A stretch of DNA of 64,000 bases from Acidobacteriota bacterium (GTDB taxonomy: Bacteria > Acidobacteriota > Thermoanaerobaculia > Multivoradales > J023). Of the stretch, positions 35,532 to 44,487 are shown piece after piece. Where the stretch lies: contig JAJCXO010000282.1 of the NCBI GenBank assembly GCA_029263395.1, positions 82,899 to 146,898 of the forward strand, given 5' to 3'. The notes beneath the pieces were generated by a model, which saw only the letters and a program-made list of their open reading frames with translations, was not told the DNA's origin and searched no databases. The number at the start of each line of letters is the position of its first letter. Positions within the stretch are counted from its first letter, which is position 1. Position numbers and translations under genes: made by a program.

Positions 35532-36785
35532 TCAGATCCCGAGCTTCTTGCGAACGGTCGGAATCACCAGCGAGATCGGCCGGTTCCGCCGTACGATGAC
35601 GCTACCGCTAGCGAGCGTGCCGCTCGAGATGTCGATGTCCGGGCCACGAGAAGACGACCACCTAAAACCTGTCGGCGTCCCAGGATCGACGAGCAGTCGC
35701 ACGTCGACTTGGATCGGAGGCCCGGCCTGCATCAACTTCGATACCAGGTCGTCGTTGGCAAGCAGGCGACTCATGCCGCGCGAGGTGGATGGAAACTCCG
35801 CCACCCATTGCACTTCACCGATGATGAAGCCATGTTCCTCGGCCTTGACAGTCGTCGGCGTCACTCGGGCGACCATGCCCGGGGCGATCTGCTTTCCCAT
35901 CTCTGCGGGCACAAAGACCACCGCCATCAGATCTTCGGCCACCACTTCCATGCTCAGGATCGGCGAGCCCGGCGAGACCACGTCGCCATGATCGACGATC
36001 AACTCCACAACGCGCCCGTCCTCGGTTGCTACGACCTGGGCGTTTTCTTCCAAAGAGGCTTGCGACTCGCGCAGGTCGAGATCGAGATCGCGCAGTCGCG
36101 AACGACTATTCTCCAACTGTTGCTGTAGCGCCTGCTCGCCTTCGAGGCGAGTCAATTCGAGCCCAGCCAGTTCTAGGCGCTGGGCGGCGAGCTGATCGCC
36201 CACACGGTTCACTTCCTGCTCACTCGATAGCACCGTTTGCTGGGTCACCAGACCGTCAACAAGGAGCTCTTTTTGAACCTCGAAATTCTTCTTCAGGAGC
36301 TCGACCTGCCGCTCGAAGGAAACGATTGAACGCTGTAGATCCTGCCGACGTTGCCCCTCGTTGGCCACCGACAGTTGGGTTTGATTACGGGCATATCGTT
36401 CGAGCGTTGCGAGTTCGAGTTCGAGAGCGTCCCTGCGCGCCTGATTGTCTGAGATCTGGCGCTCGATCCCCTCCTGGCGTAACTTGGCGACCACTTGCCC
36501 TCTCTGGACGACATCACCGACCTGAAGGAGGATCTCGGCAATCTGCCCCGATCCCGCAGATACCACTTCCGAGACGCCCCCACGGCGCAGCAAGATGCCT
36601 TCGCCGGCCGCTGTGGTCGGAATGTAGCCGAGAAAACCCCAGGCCAAAGCCACCGCGAGCAGGCCCAGAATCGCCAACAGAGCGATCCAGCCTTTCGGAC
36701 TGGTGACCTGCATCAATTGATCGAGCTGCTCGGGAGACGAGAGCCGCTCGAGTGATACCTTCCGGAAGATCTCTTTATTAGCCAT
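35532..36785 (-). CDS. HlyD-family adaptor (NHLM secretion protein)
   Basis: A 417-residue periplasmic adaptor. One N-terminal membrane helix (WIALLAILGLLAVALAWGFL) is followed by the lipoyl half-motif GQIAEILLQVGDVVQRGQVVAKL. A long coiled coil (about 105-235, EGIERQISDNQARR through QLENSRSRLRDLDLDLRESQ) precedes the second lipoyl half GRVVELIVDHGDVVSPGSPIL and a beta barrel. It links the inner-membrane ABC proteins to TolC. It overlaps the TolC gene by 8 bases. Confidence 0.9.
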   Translation of the reverse strand: MANKEIFRKVSLERLSSPEQLDQLMQVTSPKGWIALLAILGLLAVALAWGFLGYIPTTAAGEGILLRRGGVSEVVSAGSGQIAEILLQVGDVVQRGQVVAKLRQEGIERQISDNQARRDALELELATLERYARNQTQLSVANEGQRRQDLQRSIVSFERQVELLKKNFEVQKELLVDGLVTQQTVLSSEQEVNRVGDQLAAQRLELAGLELTRLEGEQALQQQLENSRSRLRDLDLDLRESQASLEENAQVVATEDGRVVELIVDHGDVVSPGSPILSMEVVAEDLMAVVFVPAEMGKQIAPGMVARVTPTTVKAEEHGFIIGEVQWVAEFPSTSRGMSRLLANDDLVSKLMQAGPPIQVDVRLLVDPGTPTGFRWSSSRGPDIDISSGTLASGSVIVRRNRPISLVIPTVRKKLGI

Positions 36786-38289
36786 CTGACGCTCGTAGAG
36801 GAAGGATCGTCAGATCCTCGACGCGGACGCTCCGCACGCCTTCTGCCGACGGCCTGACCAGGGTTCCGGTTTCGAAGCGCAGATCGCTTATCGCACGAGC
36901 CAGGGCCAGTTGCGCTGAAACCAGGCGCTGTTGAGCAGCAGTGAGCCGATCCCGCTGATTGAGCACGTCGATCAAGGTTGAACTACCGACGCGCAACTTC
37001 TTTTCCTCGTTCTCCAGAGTCTTTCCGAAAAGCTCTACAGCCCGCTCTAACTTGAGCAGCCGCTCGGCGTTCTTGCGCACCGCATCGAGAGCGATGGGAA
37101 CGTCAGCATCGATCTGTAATTCGCTGCTCTCCACGGCTAACGCTTGTTGTTCAGCCAACGACTCTGATCGTAACAGGGCACCCTCCGCAACTCGATTGGC
37201 GAGCGGGAACGAGTAGCTGAGATTGATGCTGGCCGAGAAACCAGGAATATTGCGAAACGGCGCACTGAATACATCGCCAAAGCCGTCGCCCTCGACCAAG
37301 CCGGTGAACGACGGTGTGAACTCCAGATCGAGCAGTGGTTTGAGGTTGTCCCGGGCCGCCCGCAAACGAATCGTGTCTGCCTCCAAACGCTGCCGAGCCG
37401 CCGCCAGATCAGCGCGACTGGCACGGGCTTCGGCAAGTAAGGCGCGAGGCGAATCCGGAATCTCGTCGGGCTGGACCGTCGGGAACGGATCGGTGGGCAA
37501 CCCTAGACGGGCGATCTGTTGGGCAGTCAATCCGATCTCACCACCGAGATTTTGGAGAGCGGCAAACAGAGCCTGCTCTGCGGAGATCCGACTCGCTTCG
37601 CGAAACACCAGATCGGCTTCGAGCTGGATCAACTCGGCCGCAGGTGTCACGTCGGCATCGACCAGCCGTCGGGTCGTTTCGAGCAACTCGCGCGATCGTT
37701 CTTCGGTCTCGGTCAGGATTTCGAGATCTTTGATCGAGGCTTTTGCCGTCCAATACTGGTTGGTCATCGCCAGCAAGCGCTCGGAGATACGGTGGGCGAG
37801 ATCGAGCCGACTTGCCGCAAGTTCGCGGTCAGCCGCCCGCTCCACCGCGGTCACCACCGACGAGCGGCGCCCCTGAATGAGCGGCTGACGCAAGGTGAAG
37901 GCGATCGTGCCGACCGAGATTTCCGGCTCGCCATCGGGCTGCAGCAGCTGAAGGCTCGGCTGCAGCGTCTGGCCGCTGCGCAGCCGACGGGTCGCCGTCA
38001 GGCTTTCCGAGAATGAGCGACTTTCAGTGTCGGTCGATTCACTGGTTGGTTCGACGGAATCAGTAGCGTCGACATCAGCACTGAGAACGGTGTCGAACCG
38101 CCCGGATGCCACCAGAGCGGAACCACGCTGCGACTCGACTTGGCTGGCGGATATCCGGATACTCGGATCGTTGGCGAGTGTCTGCTCGATAGCTTCGAGC
38201 AGCGACAGCGATGCGGACTCGGCGGTGGCGGCTCGCGAGACGAGGAAACACATGGTGACAATGAAGGCACTGAGGCTCCGGGAGTGCAT
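36778..38289 (-). CDS. TolC-family outer-membrane efflux protein
   Basis: A 503-residue protein with a signal peptide (SAFIVTMCFLVSRAATAES). The two-fold helical repeat follows, with SLLEAIEQTLANDPSIRISASQ at the first helix and the matching second half SASINLSYSFPLANRVAEGALLRS. The C-terminal coiled coil ends VGSSTLIDVLNQRDRLTAAQQRL, the TolC tunnel pattern. It forms the outer-membrane duct of the export system. The start at MHSRSLS is chosen for the clean signal peptide, though its ribosome binding site is weak. It is the first gene of the export operon. Confidence 0.9.
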   Translation of the reverse strand: MHSRSLSAFIVTMCFLVSRAATAESASLSLLEAIEQTLANDPSIRISASQVESQRGSALVASGRFDTVLSADVDATDSVEPTSESTDTESRSFSESLTATRRLRSGQTLQPSLQLLQPDGEPEISVGTIAFTLRQPLIQGRRSSVVTAVERAADRELAASRLDLAHRISERLLAMTNQYWTAKASIKDLEILTETEERSRELLETTRRLVDADVTPAAELIQLEADLVFREASRISAEQALFAALQNLGGEIGLTAQQIARLGLPTDPFPTVQPDEIPDSPRALLAEARASRADLAAARQRLEADTIRLRAARDNLKPLLDLEFTPSFTGLVEGDGFGDVFSAPFRNIPGFSASINLSYSFPLANRVAEGALLRSESLAEQQALAVESSELQIDADVPIALDAVRKNAERLLKLERAVELFGKTLENEEKKLRVGSSTLIDVLNQRDRLTAAQQRLVSAQLALARAISDLRFETGTLVRPSAEGVRSVRVEDLTILPLRASDG

Positions 38290-38466
38290 AGAAATCCGAT
38301 CAATGGCCCGAAGCCGTGGATCGAGATGAAATGATGCAGGCGTCACAGACGGCAACGCTATTTGAATTGACCTTGCCTGACAAGAATCTCTGATCAATCT
38401 CCTTGTGTCTCTTGCCTGTCTCCGGCAACACCGAGTCGTAAAACAAGGGGCAGCACCGAGTCTTGC

Positions 38467-39216
38467 TCACGGTGACGGGCAGTTGTACTCGCGGCAATCT
38501 TCAGTGGTCAATCTGCAGACGTAACAAAGATCTTCCCTGTCCACTTCGCCGCTGTAGTTGACATCAGCTTTGCAATCACGCCCCTGGGAGTTGAAAACTG
38601 AAATGAGCTCGCCGATCGAAAGCAATCCATCGCCGTCGAGATCGGTGCCAGGATGATGATCCCCATAAGAATCCCAAGCAGCTTCGGCAATCGCCAAATC
38701 GTTGCCACCAACACGCCCTTGGTAGTCGAGATCCTGGGTACAAATACGCCCTAATGCTGCCTCAACCATGACCACGTCATCGATGTCGACAGCCTTGTCG
38801 CGATTGACGTCCCCTGGATCTGGACAATCCCCCCAGTTGCCCAGCAGCACCATTAGGTCGCCGTGGGACACTTCGTGATTGTGGTTCAGATCAGCCGGGC
38901 AGCCATACTTCTCCGAGCATTCTTTGAGCTCGACGTCCGGACAGTCGGCGCCATCACAAGGGATACTGCACTCACCGTTGAAACAATCCAGGAGGGCTTG
39001 CACATCGTGCTGGTTTACGACCCTAGCTTGGTCGAGATCTTGGTACAGATCTCCGTAGCAGATACAGGGTTTATCTTCGATTGAGATCTCGTGGGCAGAC
39101 GCGCTCATCGGTAGGAAACAAAGAACGATCGCGGCCAGGAAGCGGGTGCACTGCATGGCCGCATGCTGCAAGGTTGTAAATGCCACGGTTGCACGCGTCT
39201 CGGTTGTACTCGTCAC
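38467..39216 (-). CDS. Secreted dockerin-like (calcium loop) protein 1
   Basis: A 249-residue protein with a signal peptide (FLAAIVLCFLPMSASA) and about five dockerin/EF-hand-like calcium loops: ADLNHNHEVSHGDL, GDVNRDKAVDIDDV, LDYQGRVGGNDLA, TDLDGDGLLSIGEL and ADVNYSGEVDREDL. There are many Cys residues, likely disulfides outside the cytoplasm. No catalytic domain was found. The GTG start has AAGGAGATC directly upstream. A similar protein is encoded 210 bases upstream. Its partner (cohesin) is not visible here. Confidence 0.75.
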   Translation of the reverse strand: MTSTTETRATVAFTTLQHAAMQCTRFLAAIVLCFLPMSASAHEISIEDKPCICYGDLYQDLDQARVVNQHDVQALLDCFNGECSIPCDGADCPDVELKECSEKYGCPADLNHNHEVSHGDLMVLLGNWGDCPDPGDVNRDKAVDIDDVVMVEAALGRICTQDLDYQGRVGGNDLAIAEAAWDSYGDHHPGTDLDGDGLLSIGELISVFNSQGRDCKADVNYSGEVDREDLCYVCRLTTEDCREYNCPSP

Positions 39217-39425
39217 GGCGATCTCCTTTCTCGGGGGATTCCAGATTCGGCTGGAGCACAGGTCTCGCTTGATCTAGTGAGTCTCGTAGCCACGGCCACT
39301 CTAACCAACAAGTCTCTCAGGTCGTCCCAAAACGGGAAACGGGAAGCCGATGCCGCATCGACTTCCCTGAGCGTGACCGCAAGAACGGTCGGCGCGGACG
39401 GACTTCCTACAGCACCACGTTGGCC

Positions 39426-40040
39426 CTAGAACAATGCAAAATAGGCGATCAAGTCAGCGATATTGAACTGACCGTCCTGATTGAGATCACCCGCGAGATC
39501 ACACGGGACGAACGTCACATCCTCCGAGAAACTCTTGGCAACCAGCAACAAGTCCGCGATGTTGACGCTTTCGTCACCGTTCACATCCCCTGGCACGCCA
39601 GGACACGGCAAGCTGCTACCTAAAGCCAGTGCGTCTGAAATGTTGACGTCGCCATCGAGGTTGACGTCGGCCACAGCCAGACAAGGCGTGGGCTCCGGGC
39701 CACCGAGAAAAAGGTAGTTCAACAGATAATTGACATCGGCCAAAGCGACGACTTCGCTTCCGTTGACGTCGCCGAGCAATGCCTCTTCGCAGGCCACTTG
39801 ATTGAGGATGGCGACAACATCGGCAATATTGATGCTGCCATCACCGTTGGCATCGGCCTCACTCATACAGGTCGGTTTGCCGCCCATGGCGAACAGGTAG
39901 TTGAAAAGATCCTCTGCATCGAGGAAGTCGACCACGCCATCGTTATTGATGTCATTGTCAACGCTACATTGGGCCGCCAACGGCCCCGCGAATAACATCA
40001 TCAAGCTGGACAGACCGATCCATAGAAGGTGCTTCTTCAT
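39426..40040 (-). CDS. Secreted dockerin-like (calcium loop) protein 2
   Basis: A 204-residue protein with signal peptide HLLWIGLSSLMMLFAGPLAA. Almost the whole mature part is tandem dockerin-type repeats: DINNDGVVDFLDAED, ADANGDGSINIADV, GDVNGSEVVALADV, ADVNLDGDVNISDA, GDVNGDESVNIADL and GDLNQDGQFNIADL. Asp/Asn ligands sit at loop positions 1, 3 and 5. The repeats are like those in secreted proteins of Planctomycetes and Acidobacteria. It is in line with dockerin-like protein 1 and probably arose by duplication with it. An ATG start with AGGGAG upstream is used. Confidence 0.78.
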   Translation of the reverse strand: MKKHLLWIGLSSLMMLFAGPLAAQCSVDNDINNDGVVDFLDAEDLFNYLFAMGGKPTCMSEADANGDGSINIADVVAILNQVACEEALLGDVNGSEVVALADVNYLLNYLFLGGPEPTPCLAVADVNLDGDVNISDALALGSSLPCPGVPGDVNGDESVNIADLLLVAKSFSEDVTFVPCDLAGDLNQDGQFNIADLIAYFALF

Positions 40041-40178
40041 GCTCCCTCTCTCCTTGGTTGGACCGCGACCGTGCGGTCTATGGGGGTCCGGTCGACTAGC
40101 CGCCGGACAGGTTTCGAGTGCTTCTGAGGATTAACGCGAGAACTCAGCGTCAATCAAACAGATACTTCGAAACTCTTT

Positions 40179-40799
40179 TCAGTGGGCGCGAGAGTCCACT
40201 CGATCGTCGCGAAGAACGGCGGCAAGGGCCAGATCGCTGACTCCGTCAGCAACCGCTTCGGGATTGAGTGGTCCGCCAGGTCGGTACCACTTCGAAATCC
40301 ACATCACCATGCCTAGTAAGCTGAACGCGGCAACCGTCGTATCGATGTTGTCACGCAGCTTTTTTTCTTTGCCAAGCTCGTTCAAGGTCGCACGGATCAC
40401 CTCGTAATAGGCGCGCTTGCGGTGGGTGATCATCCGGCGGTCGTCGGGAGTCAGGACGTGCGTTTCGTCGATGACCAACACGGTAAAGGTGCCCTCGCCT
40501 TCCTGAGCGATCATGCGTGCATGCCCAAACAAGATCCTCTTCAACCGCTGTTCGTTGCTGCTCGAACTCAACGTCACCGCCAGAGTCTCCTTCTCCAAAA
40601 AGTCCATCGCGTGGCTCATGATGGCGAAGAGTAGCTCTTGCTTACTTTTGAAGTGGTAGTACAGCCCGGGCTTGGTCAAATCGGCACGCTCCGCAATGAG
40701 ATTCATCGAGGTCGCCTCGTAACCATGCTCCATGAAGACTCGTGCTGCTTGCCTGAGAATATTGGCCTTGCGATCTCTTCCTGCTCCCAAAGTCTTCAT
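40179..40799 (-). CDS. TetR-family transcription regulator
   Basis: About 206 residues. The N-terminal HTH reads KANILRQAARVFMEHGYEATSMNLIAERADLTKPGLYYHFKSKQELLF (in parts), the standard TetR pattern. The C-terminal ligand domain resembles that of fatty-acid/acyl-CoA regulators, with a KWYRPGGPLNPEAVADGVSD ending. The start at MKTLGAGRDRKA fits family length; a longer start at 40880 is possible, and neither has a good ribosome binding site. It is divergent from the ABC exporter (310 bases), which may be its target along with the acyl-metabolism gene beyond. Confidence 0.82.
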   Translation of the reverse strand: MKTLGAGRDRKANILRQAARVFMEHGYEATSMNLIAERADLTKPGLYYHFKSKQELLFAIMSHAMDFLEKETLAVTLSSSSNEQRLKRILFGHARMIAQEGEGTFTVLVIDETHVLTPDDRRMITHRKRAYYEVIRATLNELGKEKKLRDNIDTTVAAFSLLGMVMWISKWYRPGGPLNPEAVADGVSDLALAAVLRDDRVDSRAH

Positions 40800-41109
40800 C
40801 CTCTGGTTACTAGCCCGGAGACGCCACTGCGAAACCCTATTCGACGGTACCTTGGACCAACCATCCAAACGCATCGCCATTTCTCTGGTGCGTCATTCAA
40901 ATTCTAATCAACCCTTGCTTTTCACTTGAATCTCGCCTTAATCTCTTTTGCATAGATTGTTTTGACGAGAGCTTCACGGCCGAATTTACGGCAGCCTACA
41001 ACACTGGCCCGCCCGGTGCGATCAGCTTGCTGGCGATGTCTCCGCCACGCTGTGTCTGGGGATGCCTTGCGTCGGGCGACCTCCTGCCCTTGGACTCGTG
41101 AGGTGGGCG
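40800..41109. other. Intergenic region between TetR and ABC exporter genes
   Basis: 310 bases between divergent starts. The TetR side is AT-rich near 40895-40960 and probably holds both promoters. I see no clear palindrome and no further gene. Confidence 0.4.
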
Positions 41110-43371
41110 ATGAGTGAAACTCAGCGCTCGCGCCGTCGGACGACAACTCAAGATAGCTCAACAACCCACGGCTTGACTCTCGCCGGATTCCTATCGCGGA
41201 CCCTTCATTACTTCCGCCCTTATGTCGGACACACGGCAGTCGTGCTGGTCGCACTGCTGGTTCAAGCAGCGTTCCGAGTTGCGGTACCTATCGCCTACCA
41301 GCAGATTTTCGATCGTGCTGTTTTACAACGAGACATGGCGGTCTTGACGCGTATCCTCGGCCTCTTGTTGGCTGGCTGGGTAGTCCAAGCCACGGCAAGC
41401 CTGGTACAAGACTTCTTCTCCGCCAAGAGCGGGAATCGCGCCATGAGCGACCTCCGGCTGGCCATGTTCGATCATCTTCTGCGCCTGCCTGTTGGCTACT
41501 ATTCACGGACCGACTCAGGCGACCTGATGTCGCGGTTCTCAAACGATCTGGCAGTGATCGAAAATGCGTTCGTACGGTCGGTGCACACTTTCCTGTTCTC
41601 CGCTCTGATCTTATCGACGAGTCTGATCCTCTTATTCGTGGTCGAGTGGCGCCTAGCATTGATCACTTTAGTGGCATTACCAGCTGCGCTGCTCGGCCCC
41701 AAATTGTTCAGCGGACGAGCCCAATGGCTGAGCTACCAGTGCAAGAAACTCGAAGCCAAGGTTGCAGCCTCGATCCAGGAAGCTATCGGATCCCACGCGG
41801 TGATTCGTACGTTCGGCCTCCAAGACTCTCGGCTGAGGGATTTTCGTCAACAGTTGGCAGAGTTGGTGAACCTCGCCACTAAGGCACGGTTCGCCGCTAC
41901 GCTGGCGAGTCGTACGGCCAGCCAAAGCGTCTATTTCATCCAGGTGCTAACTATGGGTGTGGGAGCTTTTCTCGCCATCCATGGATTCTTGTCGGTCGGT
42001 TCGTTGGTGGCTTTTGTCGCCCTGCTGCTCAATGTCGCCAACGCAGCCAATCACCTGTCCGCAGTCATGCCGGAATTGCTCCAGGCCAGTGGCGGGATGC
42101 AGCGGGTACTCGACTTCTTGTCTGAAGAACCGACAGTACGCGAAGTCCAAGGATCTCCAGCCTTGCCTCGCCTCTCCGGCAAGATCTGCTTCGAGGACGT
42201 GTCGTTCGGTTACCGCCAGAGCTCACAGGCACTACTTGGCGTCAACTTCACAGTCAACGCCGGCGAGTCGGTGGCCGTCGTCGGCCCGAGCGGCTCCGGC
42301 AAAAGCACAATCCTCAACCTAATCTTGAGACTCTATGACCCCGACGAAGGCCGAGTAACCCTCGACGGTCTCGATCTCCGCTACACCAGCGAGAGCTCGC
42401 TGCGGGCCCAGACCGGTGTCGTGCTGCAGGACTCAGTCTTGTTCAACACCACCTTGCTCGAAAACATCCGGATCGGCCAGCCCGATGCCAGCGAAGCCGA
42501 TGTGCGACGGGCTGCGCGTAAGGCTGAGATCCATGATCTGATCATGTCGCTACCCAACCGCTACCGCACCCGGGTCGGAGAAGGAGGCAGCCATCTTTCC
42601 GGTGGCGAACGCCAACGGATCGCCATCGCCCGCGCTATTCTCCGCAACCCGGCACTGCTGATTCTGGACGAGCCAACATCCGCCCTCGACCCCGCCACGG
42701 CAACTGCGGTCAACACCACTCTTAGACGAATCGGCCGCGAGTGCACAGTCTTCTCAACAACCCACCGTCTGGGATCGATCACCCACATGAACCGCATCCT
42801 GGTGATCGAACGCGGCAAGATGGTAGAACAAGGTCGGCATCAAGACTTGCTTGATCGTCAAGGGGTTTACCACCGGTTGTGGAGTAAGCAGAGCGGCTTC
42901 ACGGTTAGCGAGGACGGGCGATCCGCCCAATGTTCTCCCGAGCGCCTGAAAGCCATCCCGCTGCTCGCCGGACTTGATCATCAACGCCTGCAGACCATCG
43001 CTGACCTATTGGTCTCCGAGTCGTACCCAGAAGATCGGATCGTCTACTCCAAAGGCGAACCCGGCGACCGTTTCTACTTGATCGTTCGCGGCGAAGTCGA
43101 ACAGATCCTGTCTCCAGACGGCAGCCGAGGCGGCGGTGTCCGCAAAATGTCCGATGGCGACTACTTCGGTGCCCAGGCAATGCTCGATGCCATGCCTCGC
43201 CAAGCAACCCTGCAAACCGCCGCACCAACCTTGCTGCTGAGCCTCCGGCGTCGTCAATTCGAAGACCTGCTTGCCGGCGAGCCAGGGCTGCGAGCGAGGA
43301 TCGAGCGCGAAACCCGGCACCGCCGCATCGAGCAACACGACACCTTCGAGACCCTCATTGCCCGATTCTAG
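41110..43371 (+). CDS. ABC exporter fused to a cyclic-nucleotide-binding domain
   Basis: A 753-residue protein. The type I exporter membrane domain (about 30-330) is followed by an ATPase: GPSGSGKST, Q-loop VVLQDSVLF, LSGGERQRIAIARAI, LLILDEPTSALD and H-loop STTHRLGS. After residue 600 comes a CNB fold: LKAIPLLAGLDHQRLQTIADLL, then GDRFYLIVRGEVEQIL and GDYFGAQAMLDAMPRQATL. The fusion at the C-terminus suggests gating of export by a nucleotide or another small ligand. The substrate is unknown (lipid or peptide). The ATG has GAGGTG upstream. It is divergent from TetR and convergent with the ketoacyl synthase gene. Confidence 0.87.
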   Translation: MSETQRSRRRTTTQDSSTTHGLTLAGFLSRTLHYFRPYVGHTAVVLVALLVQAAFRVAVPIAYQQIFDRAVLQRDMAVLTRILGLLLAGWVVQATASLVQDFFSAKSGNRAMSDLRLAMFDHLLRLPVGYYSRTDSGDLMSRFSNDLAVIENAFVRSVHTFLFSALILSTSLILLFVVEWRLALITLVALPAALLGPKLFSGRAQWLSYQCKKLEAKVAASIQEAIGSHAVIRTFGLQDSRLRDFRQQLAELVNLATKARFAATLASRTASQSVYFIQVLTMGVGAFLAIHGFLSVGSLVAFVALLLNVANAANHLSAVMPELLQASGGMQRVLDFLSEEPTVREVQGSPALPRLSGKICFEDVSFGYRQSSQALLGVNFTVNAGESVAVVGPSGSGKSTILNLILRLYDPDEGRVTLDGLDLRYTSESSLRAQTGVVLQDSVLFNTTLLENIRIGQPDASEADVRRAARKAEIHDLIMSLPNRYRTRVGEGGSHLSGGERQRIAIARAILRNPALLILDEPTSALDPATATAVNTTLRRIGRECTVFSTTHRLGSITHMNRILVIERGKMVEQGRHQDLLDRQGVYHRLWSKQSGFTVSEDGRSAQCSPERLKAIPLLAGLDHQRLQTIADLLVSESYPEDRIVYSKGEPGDRFYLIVRGEVEQILSPDGSRGGGVRKMSDGDYFGAQAMLDAMPRQATLQTAAPTLLLSLRRRQFEDLLAGEPGLRARIERETRHRRIEQHDTFETLIARF

Positions 43372-43402
43372 ATCTCCGATGGACCTCAAACCCGTATCAA
43401 CA

Positions 43403-44476
43403 CTAAACCCGCATCAACACAGAGCCGTAATGTAAGCCGGCACCGAGTGCAGTAAAAGCAACCAGCGATCCTTCGGGTGCCTTACCTGCCTCGCGCGCCT
43501 CATAAAATGCCAGGGGCAAGGTAGCGGACGTCGTATTGCCATACTTCTGGATGTTATTGTGAACTTTCTCATCAGGCAGCTTCAGGAACTTCTGGGCAGC
43601 TTCGTTGATGCGCAGATTAGCCTGATGCATGATCAGGAGATCAAGATCGTCCAGCGAATAGCCCGAGGTTTCCAGGACTTCGCGAGTGACTCGTGGCATA
43701 TGTGTGACTGCCAGCTTGAACACTGAGCGACCATCCATCGAAGGCACAGCATCGCCTCGCTCGATCATCTCAGCGCTCACAAACGGCCGGTACGCGGAGC
43801 CGACACCCGGCACATAGAGAATCTCCATGTTGTCGCCGTCAGCAAAAAGTGCCGCACCCAGGATGCCACGACCTTCAGCCTCGGAATCCGCCTGGAAAAC
43901 CATCGCGCCGGCAGCGTCACCAAACAACACGGTGAGATGCCGGAAACGATTGTTCCATTCGAGTTCCTCGGCGTCTAGTGGCCCCTCTTCGCGACCGTAG
44001 AGCACCTCCCACGAGCGTTCAGACCATGGTATGAGAGAACTGTGGACATCGGTACCCACCAACAACACGGTGCGTGCTGCACCGCTCTTGATCAACGCAT
44101 CGACCATTTGTAGGCCATAGGCAAAGCCGGCACACTGCTGACGCAGGTCGACAGCCGGCAACGGTGCCAACCCAAGGCGAGATTGGATCAGACTGCCTGT
44201 CCCAGGGAAATAGTGATCCGGCGTCATGGTGGCACAGACCAGATAGTCGACGTCCTCGGACGCAATGCCTGCATCGTCGAGTGCCCGCTGCGCCGCAGCC
44301 ACACCAAGATCCGCCGAGCCCGTTCCAGGGTCGACAAAAAAACGGATCCCGATGCCGCTACGCTCTCGAATCCACCTATCGTTGGTCTCCATGACCCGCG
44401 CCAACATATGATTGGTGACTTCGTTCGGCGCCACGGAGACGCCGACACCTTGTAGGACTGCGCTGGGCAGGGTCAT
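43403..44476 (-). CDS. 3-oxoacyl-ACP synthase III (KAS III)
   Basis: A 357-residue thiolase-fold enzyme. The catalytic triad is intact: C115 (DLRQQCAGFAYG), H284 (LIMHQANLRINEA) and N314 (YGNTTSATLPLA). It condenses acyl-CoA with malonyl-ACP. The rather long insert (about residues 140-180) and the SLIPWSERSWEVLYG sequence differ from housekeeping FabH, so it may serve beta-ketoacyl or hydrocarbon/secondary pathways. AGGA precedes the ATG. It lies 11 bases downstream of the GWxTD protein gene on the same strand. Confidence 0.85.
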   Translation of the reverse strand: MTLPSAVLQGVGVSVAPNEVTNHMLARVMETNDRWIRERSGIGIRFFVDPGTGSADLGVAAAQRALDDAGIASEDVDYLVCATMTPDHYFPGTGSLIQSRLGLAPLPAVDLRQQCAGFAYGLQMVDALIKSGAARTVLLVGTDVHSSLIPWSERSWEVLYGREEGPLDAEELEWNNRFRHLTVLFGDAAGAMVFQADSEAEGRGILGAALFADGDNMEILYVPGVGSAYRPFVSAEMIERGDAVPSMDGRSVFKLAVTHMPRVTREVLETSGYSLDDLDLLIMHQANLRINEAAQKFLKLPDEKVHNNIQKYGNTTSATLPLAFYEAREAGKAPEGSLVAFTALGAGLHYGSVLMRV

Positions 44477-44487
44477 CGGTTGGATCC

